The notes under the pieces were generated by a model. It was not told the origin of the DNA, did not search any database, and saw only the letters and a list, made by a program, of their open reading frames with translations. Shown piece by piece: positions 19,696-32,500 of a stretch of 64,000 nt of DNA. The position numbers and the translations under genes are program-made. Every line of letters begins with the position of its first letter. Position 1 is the first letter of the stretch. Source of the stretch: Aquatica leii (lineage: Eukaryota; Arthropoda; Insecta; Coleoptera; Lampyridae); NCBI GenBank assembly GCA_035610365.1, contig CM069432.1, positions 22,196,354-22,260,353 of the forward strand, read 5' to 3'.

Positions 19696-20119
19696 TTACT
19701 GTAGTTAGCTTTGCTACTTTTACTATGGGTTATTTCCGCTGTATCCATGACCACTATGGCATTCCCTCAGTCGGGTGGAAGGACGGTAATTTCCTTATTT
19801 CTCTTTAGCAATTGCAATGCTCTTCGCCGCTTGTTAGATTTCAGTGGTTTGGCTTCCTTCAGTATGTCCGCTGTCTTGATTCTTATTTCTTCCATAAGGT
19901 AGCTGGGAGCGTTTTAACTGTGGTCTCAATGGCGTTGATAATGTCTTCTTTCGGAATAGGCTTTGAAGTTAAGACAAAGTTCATTCCTTTGGAATGAAGA
20001 GTGAGAAAAAGATTGAAGTTGGTGATTGTGTTGAATGTTGTTGTCTTTGGGTTGTGATTGCGCCTATTCTTCTCCTGCACTTCCGTTGATACTTCCGCTA
20101 TCTTGATTGCCTTGTCCAT
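19696..20119 (-). pseudogene. Penelope-like element, N-terminal RT region
   Basis: Minus frame from 20119: MDKAIKIAEVSTEVQEKNRR, then NLFLTLHSKGMNFVLTSKPI and PKEDIINAIETTVKTLP. After a one-base shift EEIRIKTADILKEAKPL, RRALQLLKRNKEITVLPPD, stop, GNAIVVMDT. LSKGxNFxxxxxxIPxxDxIxxIE and ILPxDKGNAxVVM are conserved N-terminal features of Penelope-like RTs. Here the Lys of DKGN is a stop codon. The coding order continues at 17640, so the LTR fragment between them is an insertion. Confidence 0.7.
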
Positions 20120-20437
20120 TGTAATCCAGTCCGATGTGTTTCAGATGTCCTGTCCTGTCGAAGCTGTTAGACAACAAAAGATGTTCCCGCAAGGTTTTGT
20201 GGTTAAATCAAATTGTTTTCTGATGTCGTGAATATGCTCCCTCAGAAGAAACTTCGATTCCTAGTTTGTTCTAAAAAAAAAGTTGGGAGATGTCCTTGAA
20301 AACTTTGCACTTTCACAGAGGTGTTCATTATTATGTCTTTCTATAAGTTTAGTCAATAGGTGACTATAAAAAAGGGCAAAAGGAAAGTGATAATCAACGT
20401 TAGAAATGAATGAAATTAAGTAACGAATCATGTATTT
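20120..20437 (-). other. Likely 5' part of the Penelope-like element, abutting the ZPR1 3' end
   Basis: Short minus-strand pieces such as KVQSFQGHLPTFF and TSENNLI suggest eroded upstream Penelope coding, but no frame is long enough to be sure. The ZPR1 stop is at 20438-20440, and no clear AATAAA signal was identified just after it. Confidence 0.35.
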
Positions 20438-22125
20438 TTAAACATCAGTGTTATAATTTTCAGTTTTCATATCGTTAAGACCTAATTCCTCATTTTGACT
20501 AAAAGTGCGTTCATAAGTTGTTATCTTAAGACGTTCATCAGGTTTATCGTCATCTCTTAAGCTCTGCAAACAACAAAAGATAGTCATCGAAGTCCCGTTT
20601 AACAATGGTAAATACCTGAATGTAACTATTCCCAGCTGGATCATCAAGTACTAACGTAACAGTCATTTTACCATCTACAATTTCATCGAATTTTCCCAAA
20701 AACGTTTCTAACCGATCCTTTCTATCTTGACTTTGTGAATCTCGAAAAATATTTTCTTTCAATTGATCTTTAATAGCTATCAACAATCCTTCAACGGTGG
20801 TAAATCGACCACCTATAGCATTCGGGCCTACTTCGAGTTCCAGTTGTGGAATGCTTAAGTCACAAGTTTCCGACTAGAAGAATTAGTTCGAATAATTTGT
20901 TTATCAAAAATTAAATTTACTTTTAATAAATCCCTGCATAAATCTTCTTTTGTAGCAACGTCGATTTCGATCCGAACTCCATGTTGTTCGATGCCAGTAC
21001 CAGACTTAACTTCATTCGTTCGATTGCCACATGCATCACACACCGTAGCCATAATTACGACTTCTTTAAAATGGGGTATGTATGAAGTTATTATTAAGAA
21101 AATTACACTTACAGTCCCTTAACGTAAAAAAAAAAGGATACTAGTTAGCTTCATATTCGTTTCACACGGAGTCCCACAATTATTACAATTTGTAGGAAAC
21201 TGTAAAACTTCTCCTTCTAAATCCTCCAACGTAAATTCTTCTTCTTGTATTGAATGTAACAACCCTTCGTTCTCTCTAACATCTATCTAAAAACAATTTG
21301 AATTATGTGCTTCAACAACTACAAAAACATACTTCATTTTTCGTGAATATACCCAACTCATGATCGTCTTCTTTCGTCCTACGGAAATGTTTCACAGTGC
21401 ATTGAGTATCTTTACACGGAGCATTTGGATTTTCTATAAAACTATTTCCGGAAATATCTTTTAGTACCTAACATAATAATATTAACAATTACGTTATATA
21501 CACAAGTATAGTACTAACAATCGTAAAAGGTGTATCCACATCCTTTAACTTCCTAAGTTTATTAAGGAATTCTCCAATTTGTTCAGCTAGTTCGATGTTC
21601 TCAACTTTTCGTAAAAACTGACCATGTTCTAAGCCGCTGATACTACGTTCCAGTATGCTTTCAACAGTCGTAACTTCTGTAACACTTTAAAGTAGACTAT
21701 TTCACACAAAATAAAATGTATACCTCCTTTTTGAGTTTTTGCTGGGATTTCAAAGTCTAGTTCGATTATATTGATGCTGGCATAATCGCTTTTAACAACT
21801 TGCCGATTTAGATCGTTTTGCGTCTCGACACGCAAAGTTATTTCCACACCTTTCTCAGGAAGTTGCCCGCCAGATTGTATCTCGTTGTTTTCGTAACCAC
21901 ACTCGTTGCAACTAAACGACATTATTACAACTTCTTTGTAGAACGGTATTTTAGTCAATAGAAGTCTAGTAATCCCCTGTAAAGTGTCTGTTACTAACAC
22001 TTAATCTATATGGTTGTAATACTCACGTTTGCATGGCAATTCATACACAATGATTCGATTTGAGTGGTTTCTGGTTCTGGATCGTCTGCATGAAGATCTC
22101 GAAAAATGGGTTGGTTAACTGTCAT
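20438..22125 (-). CDS. ZPR1: Zinc finger protein ZPR1, eight coding exons
   Basis: Exons (minus): 22125-22027, 21976-21724, 21676-21519, 21467-21333, 21286-21142, 21081-20921, 20873-20616, 20563-20438; together 1335 nt, 444 residues plus TAA, near the usual ZPR1 length (human about 459). Two C4 zinc fingers: C27/C30 with C56/C59 (CMNC, CNEC) and C249/C252 with C278/C281 (CNNC, CDAC). Each is followed by the ZPR1 domain signature ([39 protein letters not shown]), then [12 protein letters not shown] and the C-terminal [15 protein letters not shown]1 is a conserved eukaryotic protein reported to bind eEF1A and shuttle to the nucleus with SMN. Introns are 46-60 nt; all are GT-AG except intron 5. 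No disruption is seen, so the gene is probably active. The start is the first in-frame ATG, near a plain AT-rich upstream region. Confidence 0.93.
21082..21141 (-). other. ZPR1 intron 5, U12-type (minor spliceosome) signature
   Basis: The 60-nt intron opens GTATCCTTTT, a match to the U12 5' splice-site consensus RTATCCTTT. It has TTTTCTTAAT about 11 nt before its inferred end, where a U12 branch point (TTCCTTAAC) is expected. Protein continuity ([14 protein letters not shown]) requires exon 6 to start at 21081, giving a non-canonical AT at the intron end; no AG nearby keeps the frame at a plausible intron length. The other six ZPR1 introns begin GT with ordinary sequences and end AG. Confidence 0.6.
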
Positions 22126-23510
22126 GGTTTTTATTTTGAAAAAATTAACACGTGCTTAATCCAAACAAACTTTAAAATCATCGGTGACATTCAAAAGTTA
22201 GGATTAAGTTAGGTTAAATTAGATTGTTGGGTTGTCATATTTGTCAAACAATTTATTTTTGCAGTGTTGCCACTTCCTTAATAAATACAAAACATTAAGG
22301 TTTATTTACAACCGACGTGAATGTAGTTTAACTCCAAATTTAGTTTACCCTAATCTTAAAAATACATACAAATTATTGTAAATTGAAGCAGCTATGTACA
22401 TTACCACTTGTATCACGTACTATTATTGTATTACTTTATGATTTTGGTTGACTCGTGATGTTATTTCGTTTATTAATTTTTTGTTCCTACATTTCTGTAC
22501 AGTGCCCGCTCTTTCTTTCATGTTCTCACGTATTTCTGTTTTTGCTTTTATTTATTTTATATACTTTTTCGTATACTAACAAATTTATAAGTATGACCAT
22601 TATAACGCCCGGCGCCGTGGCGCGTTTTCTATAATATTCCACCAAACCTGTTATTATTTGTTTGCATTGTCATCTTAGCATATTTTTACTTCTTCTGCAA
22701 GACTTTTATCCATTTATTATCTTTAGATCTACGTCCTCGTATGTTTTTTAATGGTTACGAGTACTAATTCAATCAAACTTTTTCGTATATTTTTTGATAC
22801 CATTGTCTATTTGTTGATTGTTCATTTTTACCGGTATATTAAACATCCTTTTTGCATATCCTAATCATTCTCAATTTTCATATGTTCTTCAACTGGTGCA
22901 TATGCTTCGCAAGTGGTTATATAGGTCTCCCTATGTACAATTTATTCTTATGGTGCCATACGTCTATGTATTTATTATTACCTATCGAGTTCAGCGACGA
23001 TAGTACAAGTCCAGCCATAGGTATAGGTACCACTCCTTCGTCATGATTTTTCTGGCACTAAGTATAATCCATTAGATAAGTAAATATTCATATTTATAAT
23101 CTTTTTGAAATAATTTTTTTTATATACCTACCTATAACTGAGACACCAATTTGCTCTTCAGCCCCTAAATATTATTCTATATAATATGTTTTCTTTTATA
23201 TTAGGAATTGCTTCCTATACATTTCACACTACCACTTTAAACACATTTAGTATTTATTTTCCGTTATTTTTAGACGTGATAGATTCTCTAATTCCATTTA
23301 AGTTGTTTAGATGCTTGGTTTTCGAAAACAGATAGGTTTATCAATGCTGTCGGAAGAGCCTCCTCCTTTATCCGGGCTTCGGACCGGCAACATGATTAAA
23401 TTGAACTACTGAATTCAATCAATATTTATGTAAGCGAGGTTAAAGAATTAGCATCAACCACGCAAACTTACCTATAACTAAAAACAAATATTTTTAAATT
23501 GAATAGCGTG
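22126..23510. other. Intergenic DNA between ZPR1 and the satellite
   Basis: AT-rich, T/C-rich on the plus strand, with no convincing gene. A GC-rich perfect inverted repeat GCGCC-GT-GGCGC lies near 22612. A GC-rich motif near 23365-23385 (tatccgggcttcggaccggc) is reminiscent of LINE 3' ends but cannot be assigned. Short plus-strand frames at 22818-23046 overlap each other and have no recognisable content. Confidence 0.5.
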
Positions 23511-26500
23511 CACATTTACATATACACATACGACTATAACTAAGATGGTCAACATGCTTTGAAATCAAACACGGAACTTAAAGCTAAAGATCGAACTACT
23601 CGCGGTGGCTTAAAAAAAATTGTTGGCTTTATCGCCAAAGTACACACACACACACATACGCCTATAACTAAGATGGTCAACATGCTTTGAAATCAAACAC
23701 GGAACTTGAAGCTAAAGATCGAACTACTCGCGATGGCATAAAAAAAATTGTTGGCTTTATCGCCAAAGTACACACACACACACATACGCCTATAACTAAG
23801 ATGGTCAACATGCTTTGAAATCAAACACGGAACTTGAAGCTAAAGATCGAACTACTCGCGATGGCATAAAAAAATTGTTGGCTTTATCGCCAAAGTACAC
23901 ACACACACACATACCCCTATAACTAAGATGGTCAACATGCTTTGAAATCAAACACGGAACTTGAAGCTAAAGATCGAACTACTCGCGATGGCATAAAAAA
24001 ATTGTTGGCTTTATCGCCAAAGTACACACACACACACATACGCCTTTAACTAAGATGGTCAACATGCTTTGAAATCAAACACGGACCTTGAAGCTAAAGA
24101 TCGAACTACTCGCGATGGCATAAAAATTGTTGGCTTTATCGCCAAAGTACACACACACACACATACGCCTATAACTAAGAAGGTCAACATGCTTTGAAAT
24201 CAAACACGGAACTTGAGGCTAAAGATCGAACTACTCGCGATGGCATAAAAAAATTGTTGGCTTTATCGCCAAAGTACACACACACACACATACGCCTATA
24301 ACTAAGATGGTCAACATGCTTTGAAATCAAACACGGAACTTGAAGCTAAAGATCGAACTACTCGCGATGGCATAAAAAATTGTTGGCTTTATCGCCAAAG
24401 TACACACACACACACATACGCCTATAACTAAGATGGTCAACATGCTTTGAAATCAAACACGGAACTTGAAGCTAAAGATCGAACTACTCGCGATGGCATA
24501 AAAAATTGTTGGCTTTATCGCCAAAGTACACACACACACACATACGCCTATAACTAAGATGGTCAACATGCTTTGAAATCAAACACGGAGCTTGAAGCTA
24601 AAGATCGAACTACTCGCGATGGCATAAAAAATTGTTGGCTTTATCGCCAAAGTACACACACACACACATACGCCTATAACTAAGATGGTCAACATGCTTT
24701 GAAATCAAACACGGAACTTGAAGCTAAAGATCGAACTACTCGCGATGGCATAAAAAATTGTTGGCTTTATCGCCAAAGTACACACACACACACATACGCC
24801 TATAACTAAGATGGTCAACATGCTTTGAAATCAAACACGGAACTTGAAGCTAAAGATCGAACTACTCGCGATGGCATAAAAAAATTGTTGGCTTTATCGC
24901 CAAAGTACACACACACACACATACGCCTATAACTAAGATGGTCAACATGCTTTGAAATCAAACACGGAACTTGAAGCTAAAGATCGAACTACTCGCGATG
25001 GCATAAAAAAAATTGTTGGCTTTATCGCCAAAGTACACACACACACATACGCCTATAACTAAGATGGTCAACATGCTTTGAAATCAAACACGGAACTTGA
25101 AGCTAAAGATCGAACTACTCGCGATGGCATAAAAAATTGTTGGCTTTATCGCCAAAGTACACACACACACACATACGCCTATAACTAAGATGGTCAACAT
25201 GCTTTGAAATCAAACACGGAACTTGAAGCTAAAGATCGAACTACTCGCGATGGCATAAAAAAAATTGTTGGCTTTATCGCCAAAGTACACACACACACAC
25301 ATACGCCTATAACTAAGATGGTCAACATGCTTTGAAATCAAACACGGAACTTGAAGCTAAAGATCGAACTACTCGCGATGGCATAAAAAAATTGTTGGCT
25401 TTATCGCCAAAGTACACACACACACACATACGCCTATAACTAAGATGGTCAACATGCTTTGAAATCAAACACGGAACTTGAAGCTAAAGATCGAACTACT
25501 CGCGATGGCATAAAAAATTGTTGGCTTTATCGCCAAAGTACACACACACACACATACGCCTATAACTAAGATGGTCAACATGCTTTGAAATCAAACACGG
25601 AACTTGAAGCTAAAGATCGAACTACTCGCGATGGCATAAAAAAAATTGTTGGCTTTATCGCCAAAGTACACACACACACACATACGCCTATAACTAAGAT
25701 GGTCAACATGCTTTGAAATCAAACACGGAACTTGAAGCTAAAGATCGAACTACTCGCGATGGCATGAAAAATTGTTGGCTTTATCGCCAAAGTACACACA
25801 CACACACATACGCCTATAACTAAGATGGTCAACATGCTTTGAAATCAAACACGGAACTTGAAGCTAAAGATCGAACTACTCGCGATGGCATAAAAAAATT
25901 GTTGGCTTTATCGCCAAAGTACACACACACACACATACGCCTATAACTAAGATGGTCAACATGCTTTGAAATCAAACACGGAACTTGAAGCTAAAGATCG
26001 AACTACTCGCGATGGCATAAAAAAATTGTTGGCTTTATCGCCAAAGTACACACACACACACATACGCCTATAACTAAGATGGTCAACATGCTTTGAAATC
26101 AAACACGGAACTTGAAGCTAAAGATCGAACTACTCGCGATGGCATAAAAAAAATTGTTGGCTTTATCGCCAAAGTACACACACACACACATACGCCTATA
26201 ACTAAGATGGTCAACATGCTTTGAAATCAAACACGGAACTTGAAGCTAAAGATCGAACTACTCGCGATGGCATAAAAAAATTGTTGGCTTTATCGCCAAA
26301 GTACACACACACACACATACGCCTATAACTAAGATGGTCAACATGCTTTGAAATCAAACACGGAACTTGAAGCTAAAGATCGAACTACTCGCGATGGCAT
26401 AAAAAAATTGTTGGCTTTATCGCCAAAGTACACACACACACACACACGCCTATAACTAAGATGGTCAACATGCTTTGAAATCAAACACGGAACTTGAAGC

Positions 26501-29500
26501 TAAAGATCGAACTACTCGCGATGGCATAAAAAAATTGTTGGCTTTATCGCCAAAGTACACACACACACACATACGCCTATAACTAAGATGGTCAACATGC
26601 TTTGAAATCAAACACGGAACTTGAAGCTAAAGATCGAACTACTCGCGATGGCATAAAAAAATTGTTGGCTTTATCGCCAAAGTACACACACACACACATA
26701 CGCCTATAACTAAGATGGTCAACATGCTTTGAAATCAAACACGGAACTTGAAGCTAAAGATCGAACTACTCGCGATGGCATAAAAAAATTGTTGGCTTTA
26801 TCGCCAAAGTACACACACACACACATACGCCTATAACTAAGATGGTCAACATGCTTTGAAATCAAACACGGAACTTGAAGCTAAAGATCGAACTACTCGC
26901 GATGGCATAAAAAAATTGTTGGCTTTATCGCCAAAGTACACACACACACACATACGCCTATAACTAAGATGGTCAACATGCTTTGAAATCAAACACGGAA
27001 CTTGAAGCTAAAGATCGAACTACTCGCGATGGCATAAAAATTGTTGGCTTTATCGCCAAAGTACACACACACACACATACGCCTATAACTAAGATGGTCA
27101 ACATGCTTTGAAATCAAACACGGAACTTGAAGCTAAAGATCGAACTACTCGCGATGGCATAAAAAAATTGTTGGCTTTATCGCCAAAGTACACACACACA
27201 CACATACGCCTATAACTAAGATGGTCAACATGCTTTGAAATCAAACACGGAACTTGAAGCTAAAGATGGAACTACTCGCGATGGCATAAAAATTGTTGGC
27301 TTTATCGCCAAAGTACACACACACACACATACGCCTTTAACTAAGACAGTCAACATGCTTTGAAATCAAACACGGAACTTGAAGCTAAAGATCGAACTAC
27401 TCGCGATGGCATAAAAATTGTTGGCTTTATCGCCAAAGTACACACACACACACATACGCCTATAACTAAGATGGTCAACATGCTTTGAAATCAAACACGG
27501 AACTTGAAGCTAAAGATCGAACTACTCGCGATGGCATAAAAAAAATTGTTGGCTTTATCGCCAAAGTACACACACACACACATACGCCTATAACTAAGAT
27601 AGTCAACATGCTTTGAAATCAAACACGGAACTTGAAGCTAAAGATCGAACTACTCGCGATGGCATAAAAAAAATTGTTGGCTTTATCGCCAAAGTACACA
27701 CACACACACATACGCCTATAACTAAGATGGTCAACATGCTTTGAAATCAAACACGGAACTTGAAGCTAAAGATCGAACTACTCGCGATGGCATAAAAAAA
27801 ATTGTTGGCTTTATCGCCAAAGTACACACACACACACATACGCCTATAACTAAGATGGTCAACATGCTTTGAAATCAAACACGGAACTTGAAGCTAAAGA
27901 TCGAACTACTCGCGATGGCATAAAAAAAATTGTTGGCTTTATCGCCAAAGTACACACACACACACATACGCCTATAACTAAGATAGTCAACATGCTTTGA
28001 AATCAAACACGGAACTTGAAGCTAAAGATCGAACTACTCGCGATGGCATAAAAAAATTGTTGGCTTTATCGCCAAAGTACACACACACACACATACGCCT
28101 ATAACTAAGATGGTCAACATGCTTTGAAATCAAACACGGAACTTGAAGCTAAAGATCGAACTACTCGCGATGGCATAAAAAAATTGTTGGCTTTATCGCC
28201 AAAGTACACACACACACACATACGCCTATAACTAAGATGGTCAACATGCTTTGAAATCAAACACGGAACTTGAAGCTAAAGATCGAACTACTCGCGATGG
28301 CATAAAAAAATTGTTGGCTTTATCGCCAAAGTACACACACACACACATACGCCTATAACTAAGATGGTCAACATGCTTTGAAATCAAACACGGAACTTGA
28401 AGCTAAAGATCGAACTACTCGCGATGGCATAAAAAAATTGTTGGCTTTATCGCCAAAGTACACACACACACACATACGCCTATAACTAAGATGGTCAACA
28501 TGCTTTGAAATCAAACACGGAACTTGAAGCTAAAGATCGAACTACTCGCGATGGCATAAAAATTGTTGGCTTTATCGCCAAAGTACACACACACACACAT
28601 ACGCCTATAACTAAGATGGTCAACATGCTTTGAAATCAAACACGGAACTTGAAGCTAAAGATCGAACTACTCGCGATGGCATAAAAAAATTGTTGGCTTT
28701 ATCGCCAAAGTACACACACACACACATACGCCTATAACTAAGATGGTCAACATGCTTTGAAATCAAACACGGAACTTGAAGCTAAAGATCGAACTACTCG
28801 CGATGGCATAAAAAAATTGTTGGCTTTATCGCCAAAGTACACACACACACACATACGCCTATAACTAAGATGGTCAACATGCTTTGAAATCAAACACGGA
28901 ACTTGAAGCTAAAGATCGAACTACTCGCGATGGCATAAAAAAATTGTTGGCTTTATCGCCAAAGTACACACACACACACATACGCCTATAACTAAGATGG
29001 TCAACATGCTTTGAAATCAAACACGGAACTTGAAGCTAAAGATCGAACTACTCGCGATGGCATAAAAAATTGTTGGCTTTATCGCGAAAGTACACACACA
29101 CACACATACGCCTATAACTAAGATGGTCAACATGCTTTGAAATCAAACACGGAACTTGAAGCTAAAGATCGGACTACTCGCGATGGCATAAAAAAATATT
29201 GTTGGCTTTATCGCCAAAGTCCACACACACACACACACGCCTATAACTAAGATGGTCAACATGCTTTGAAATCAAACACGGAACTTGAAGCTAAAGATCG
29301 AACTACTCGCGATGGCATAAAAAATTGTTGGCTTTATCGCCAAAGTACACACACACACACATACGCCTATAACTAAGATGGTCAACATGCTTTGAAATCA
29401 AACACGGAACTTGAAGCTAAAGATCGAACTACTCGCGATGGCATAAAAAAATTGTTGGCTTTATCGCCAAAGTACACACACACACACATACGCCTATAAC

Positions 29501-32500
29501 TAAGATGGTCAACATGCTTTGAAATCAAACACGGAACTTGAAGCTAAAGATCGAACTACTCGCGATGGCATAAAAATTGTTGGCTTTATCGCCAAAGTAC
29601 ACACACACACACATACGCCTATAACTAAGATGGTCAACATGCTTTGAAATCAAACACGGAACTTGAAGCTAAAGATCGAACTACTCGCGATGGCATAAAA
29701 AAATTGTTGGCTTTATCGCCAAAGTACACACACACACACATACGCCTATAACTAAGATGGTCAACATGCTTTGAAATCAAACACGGAACTTGAAGCTAAA
29801 GATCGAACTACTCGCGATGGCATAAAAAAATTGTTGGCTTTATCGCCAAAGTACACACACACACACATACGCCTATAACTAAGATGGTCAACATGCTTTG
29901 AAATCAAACACGGAACTTGAAGCTAAAGATCGAACTACTCGCGATGGCATAAAAAATTGTTGGCTTTATCGCCAAAGTACACACACACACACATACGCCT
30001 ATAACTAAGATGGTCAACATGCTTTGAAATCAAACACGGAACTTGAAGCTAAAGATCGAACTACTCGCGATGGCATAAAAAAAAATTGTTGGCTTTATCG
30101 CCAAAGTACACACACACACACATACGCCTATAACTAAGATGGTCAACATGCTTTGAAATCAAACACGGAACTTGAAGCTAAAGATCGAACTACTCGCGAT
30201 GGCATAAAAAAAATTGTTGGCTTTATCGCCAAAGTACACACACACACACATACGCCTATAACTAAGATGGTCAACATGCTTTGAAATCAAACACGGAACT
30301 TGAAGCTAAAGATCGAACTACTCGCGATGGCATAAAAAAATTGTTGGCCTTATCGCCAAAGTACACACACACACACATACGCCTATAACTAAGATGGTCA
30401 ACATGCTTTGAAATCAAACACGGAACTTGAAGCTAAAGATCGAACTACTCGCGATGGCATAAAAAAATTGTTGGCTTTATCGCCAAAGTACACACACACA
30501 CACATACGCCTATAACTAAGGTGGTCAACATGCTTTGAAATCAAACACGGAACTTGAAGCTAAAGATCGAACTACTCGCGATGGCATAAAAAAATTGTTG
30601 GCTTTATCGCCAAAGTACACACACACACACATACGCCTATAACTAAGATGGTCAACATGCTTTGAAATCAAACACGGAACTTGAAGCTAAAGATCGAACT
30701 ACTCGCGATGGCATAAAAAAATTGTTGGCTTTACCGCCAAAGTACACACACACACACATACGCCTATAACTAAGATGGTCAACATGCTTTGAAATCAAAC
30801 ACGGAACTTGAAGCTAAAGATCGAACTACTCGCGATGGCATAAAAATTGTTGGCTTTATCGCCAAAGTACACACACACACACATACGCCTATAACTAAGA
30901 TGGTCAACATGCTTTGAAATCAAACACGGAACTTGAAGCTAAAGATCGAACTACTCGCGATGGCATAAAAAAATTGTTGGCTTTATCGCCAAAGTACACA
31001 CACACACACATACGCCTATAACTAAGATGGGCAACATGCTTTGAAATCAAAGACGGAACTTGAAGCTAAAGATCGAACTACTCGCGATGGCATAAAAAAA
31101 TTGTTGGCTTTATCGCCAAAGTACACACACACACACATACGCCTATAACTAAGATGGTCAACATGCTTTGAAATCAAACACGGAACTTGAAGCTAAAGAT
31201 CGAACTACTCGCGATGGCATAAAAAATTGTTGGCTTTATCGCCAAAGTACACACACACACACATACGCCTATAACTAAGATGGTCAACATGCTTTGAAAT
31301 CAAACACGGAACTTGAAGCTAAAGATCGAACTACTCGCGATGGCATAAAAAATTGTTGGCTTTATCGCCAAAGTACACACACACACACATACGCCTATAA
31401 CTAAGATAGTCAACATGCTTTGAAATCAAACACGGAACTTGAAGCTAAAGATCGAACTACTCGCGATGGCATAAAAAAAATTGTTGGCTTTATCGCCAAA
31501 GTACACACACACACACATACGCCTATAACTAAGATGGTCAACATGCTTTGAAATCAAACACGGAACTTGAAGCTAAAGATCGAACTACTCGCGATGGCAT
31601 AAAAAATTGTTGGCTTTATCGCCAAAGTACACACACACACACATACGCCTATAACTAAGATGGTCAACATGCTTTGAAATCAAACACGGAACTTGAAGCT
31701 AAAGATCGAACTACTCGCGATGGCATAAAAAAATTGTTGGCTTTATCGCCAAAGTACACACACACACACATACGCCTATAACTAAGATGGTCAACATGCT
31801 TTGAAATCAAACACGGAACTTGAAGCTAAAGATCGAACTACTCGCGATGGCATAAAAAAATTGTTGGCTTTATCGCCAAAGTACACACACACACACATAC
31901 GCCTATAACTAAGATGGTCAACATGCTTTGAAATCAAACACGGAACTTGAAGCTAAAGATCGAACTACTCGCGATGGCATAAAAAAATTGTTGGCTTTCT
32001 CGCCAAAGTACACACACACACACATACGCCTATAACTAAGATGGTCAACATGCTTTGAAATCAAACACGGAACTTGAAGCTAAAGATCGAACTACTCGCG
32101 ATGGCATAAAAATTGTTGGCTTTATCGCCAAAGTACACACACACACACATACGCCTATAACTAAGATGGTCAACATGCTTTGAAATCAAACACGGAACTT
32201 GAAGCTAAAGATCGAACTACTCGCGATGGCATAAAAAAATTGTTGGCTTTATCGCCAAAGTACACACACACACACATACGCCTATAACTAAGATGGTCAA
32301 CATGCTTTGAAATCAAACACGGAACTTGAAGCTAAAGATCGAACTACTCGCGATGGCATAAAAAAATTGTTGGCTTTATCGCCAAAGTACACACACACAC
32401 ACATACGCCTATAACTAAGATGGTCAACATGCTTTGAAATCAAACACGGAACTTGAAGCTAAAGATCGAACTACTCGCGATGGCATAAAAAAAATTGTTG

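Noticed and set aside
18205-19997. Several short plus-strand frames as genes
   Set aside because: They lie in T/C-rich degenerate LTR-element or antisense Penelope sequence; only weak hints of integrase-like or Cys-rich motifs.
22818-23046. Two overlapping 60-residue hydrophobic frames
   Set aside because: Aromatic-rich translation of T-rich DNA; no homology or gene context seen.
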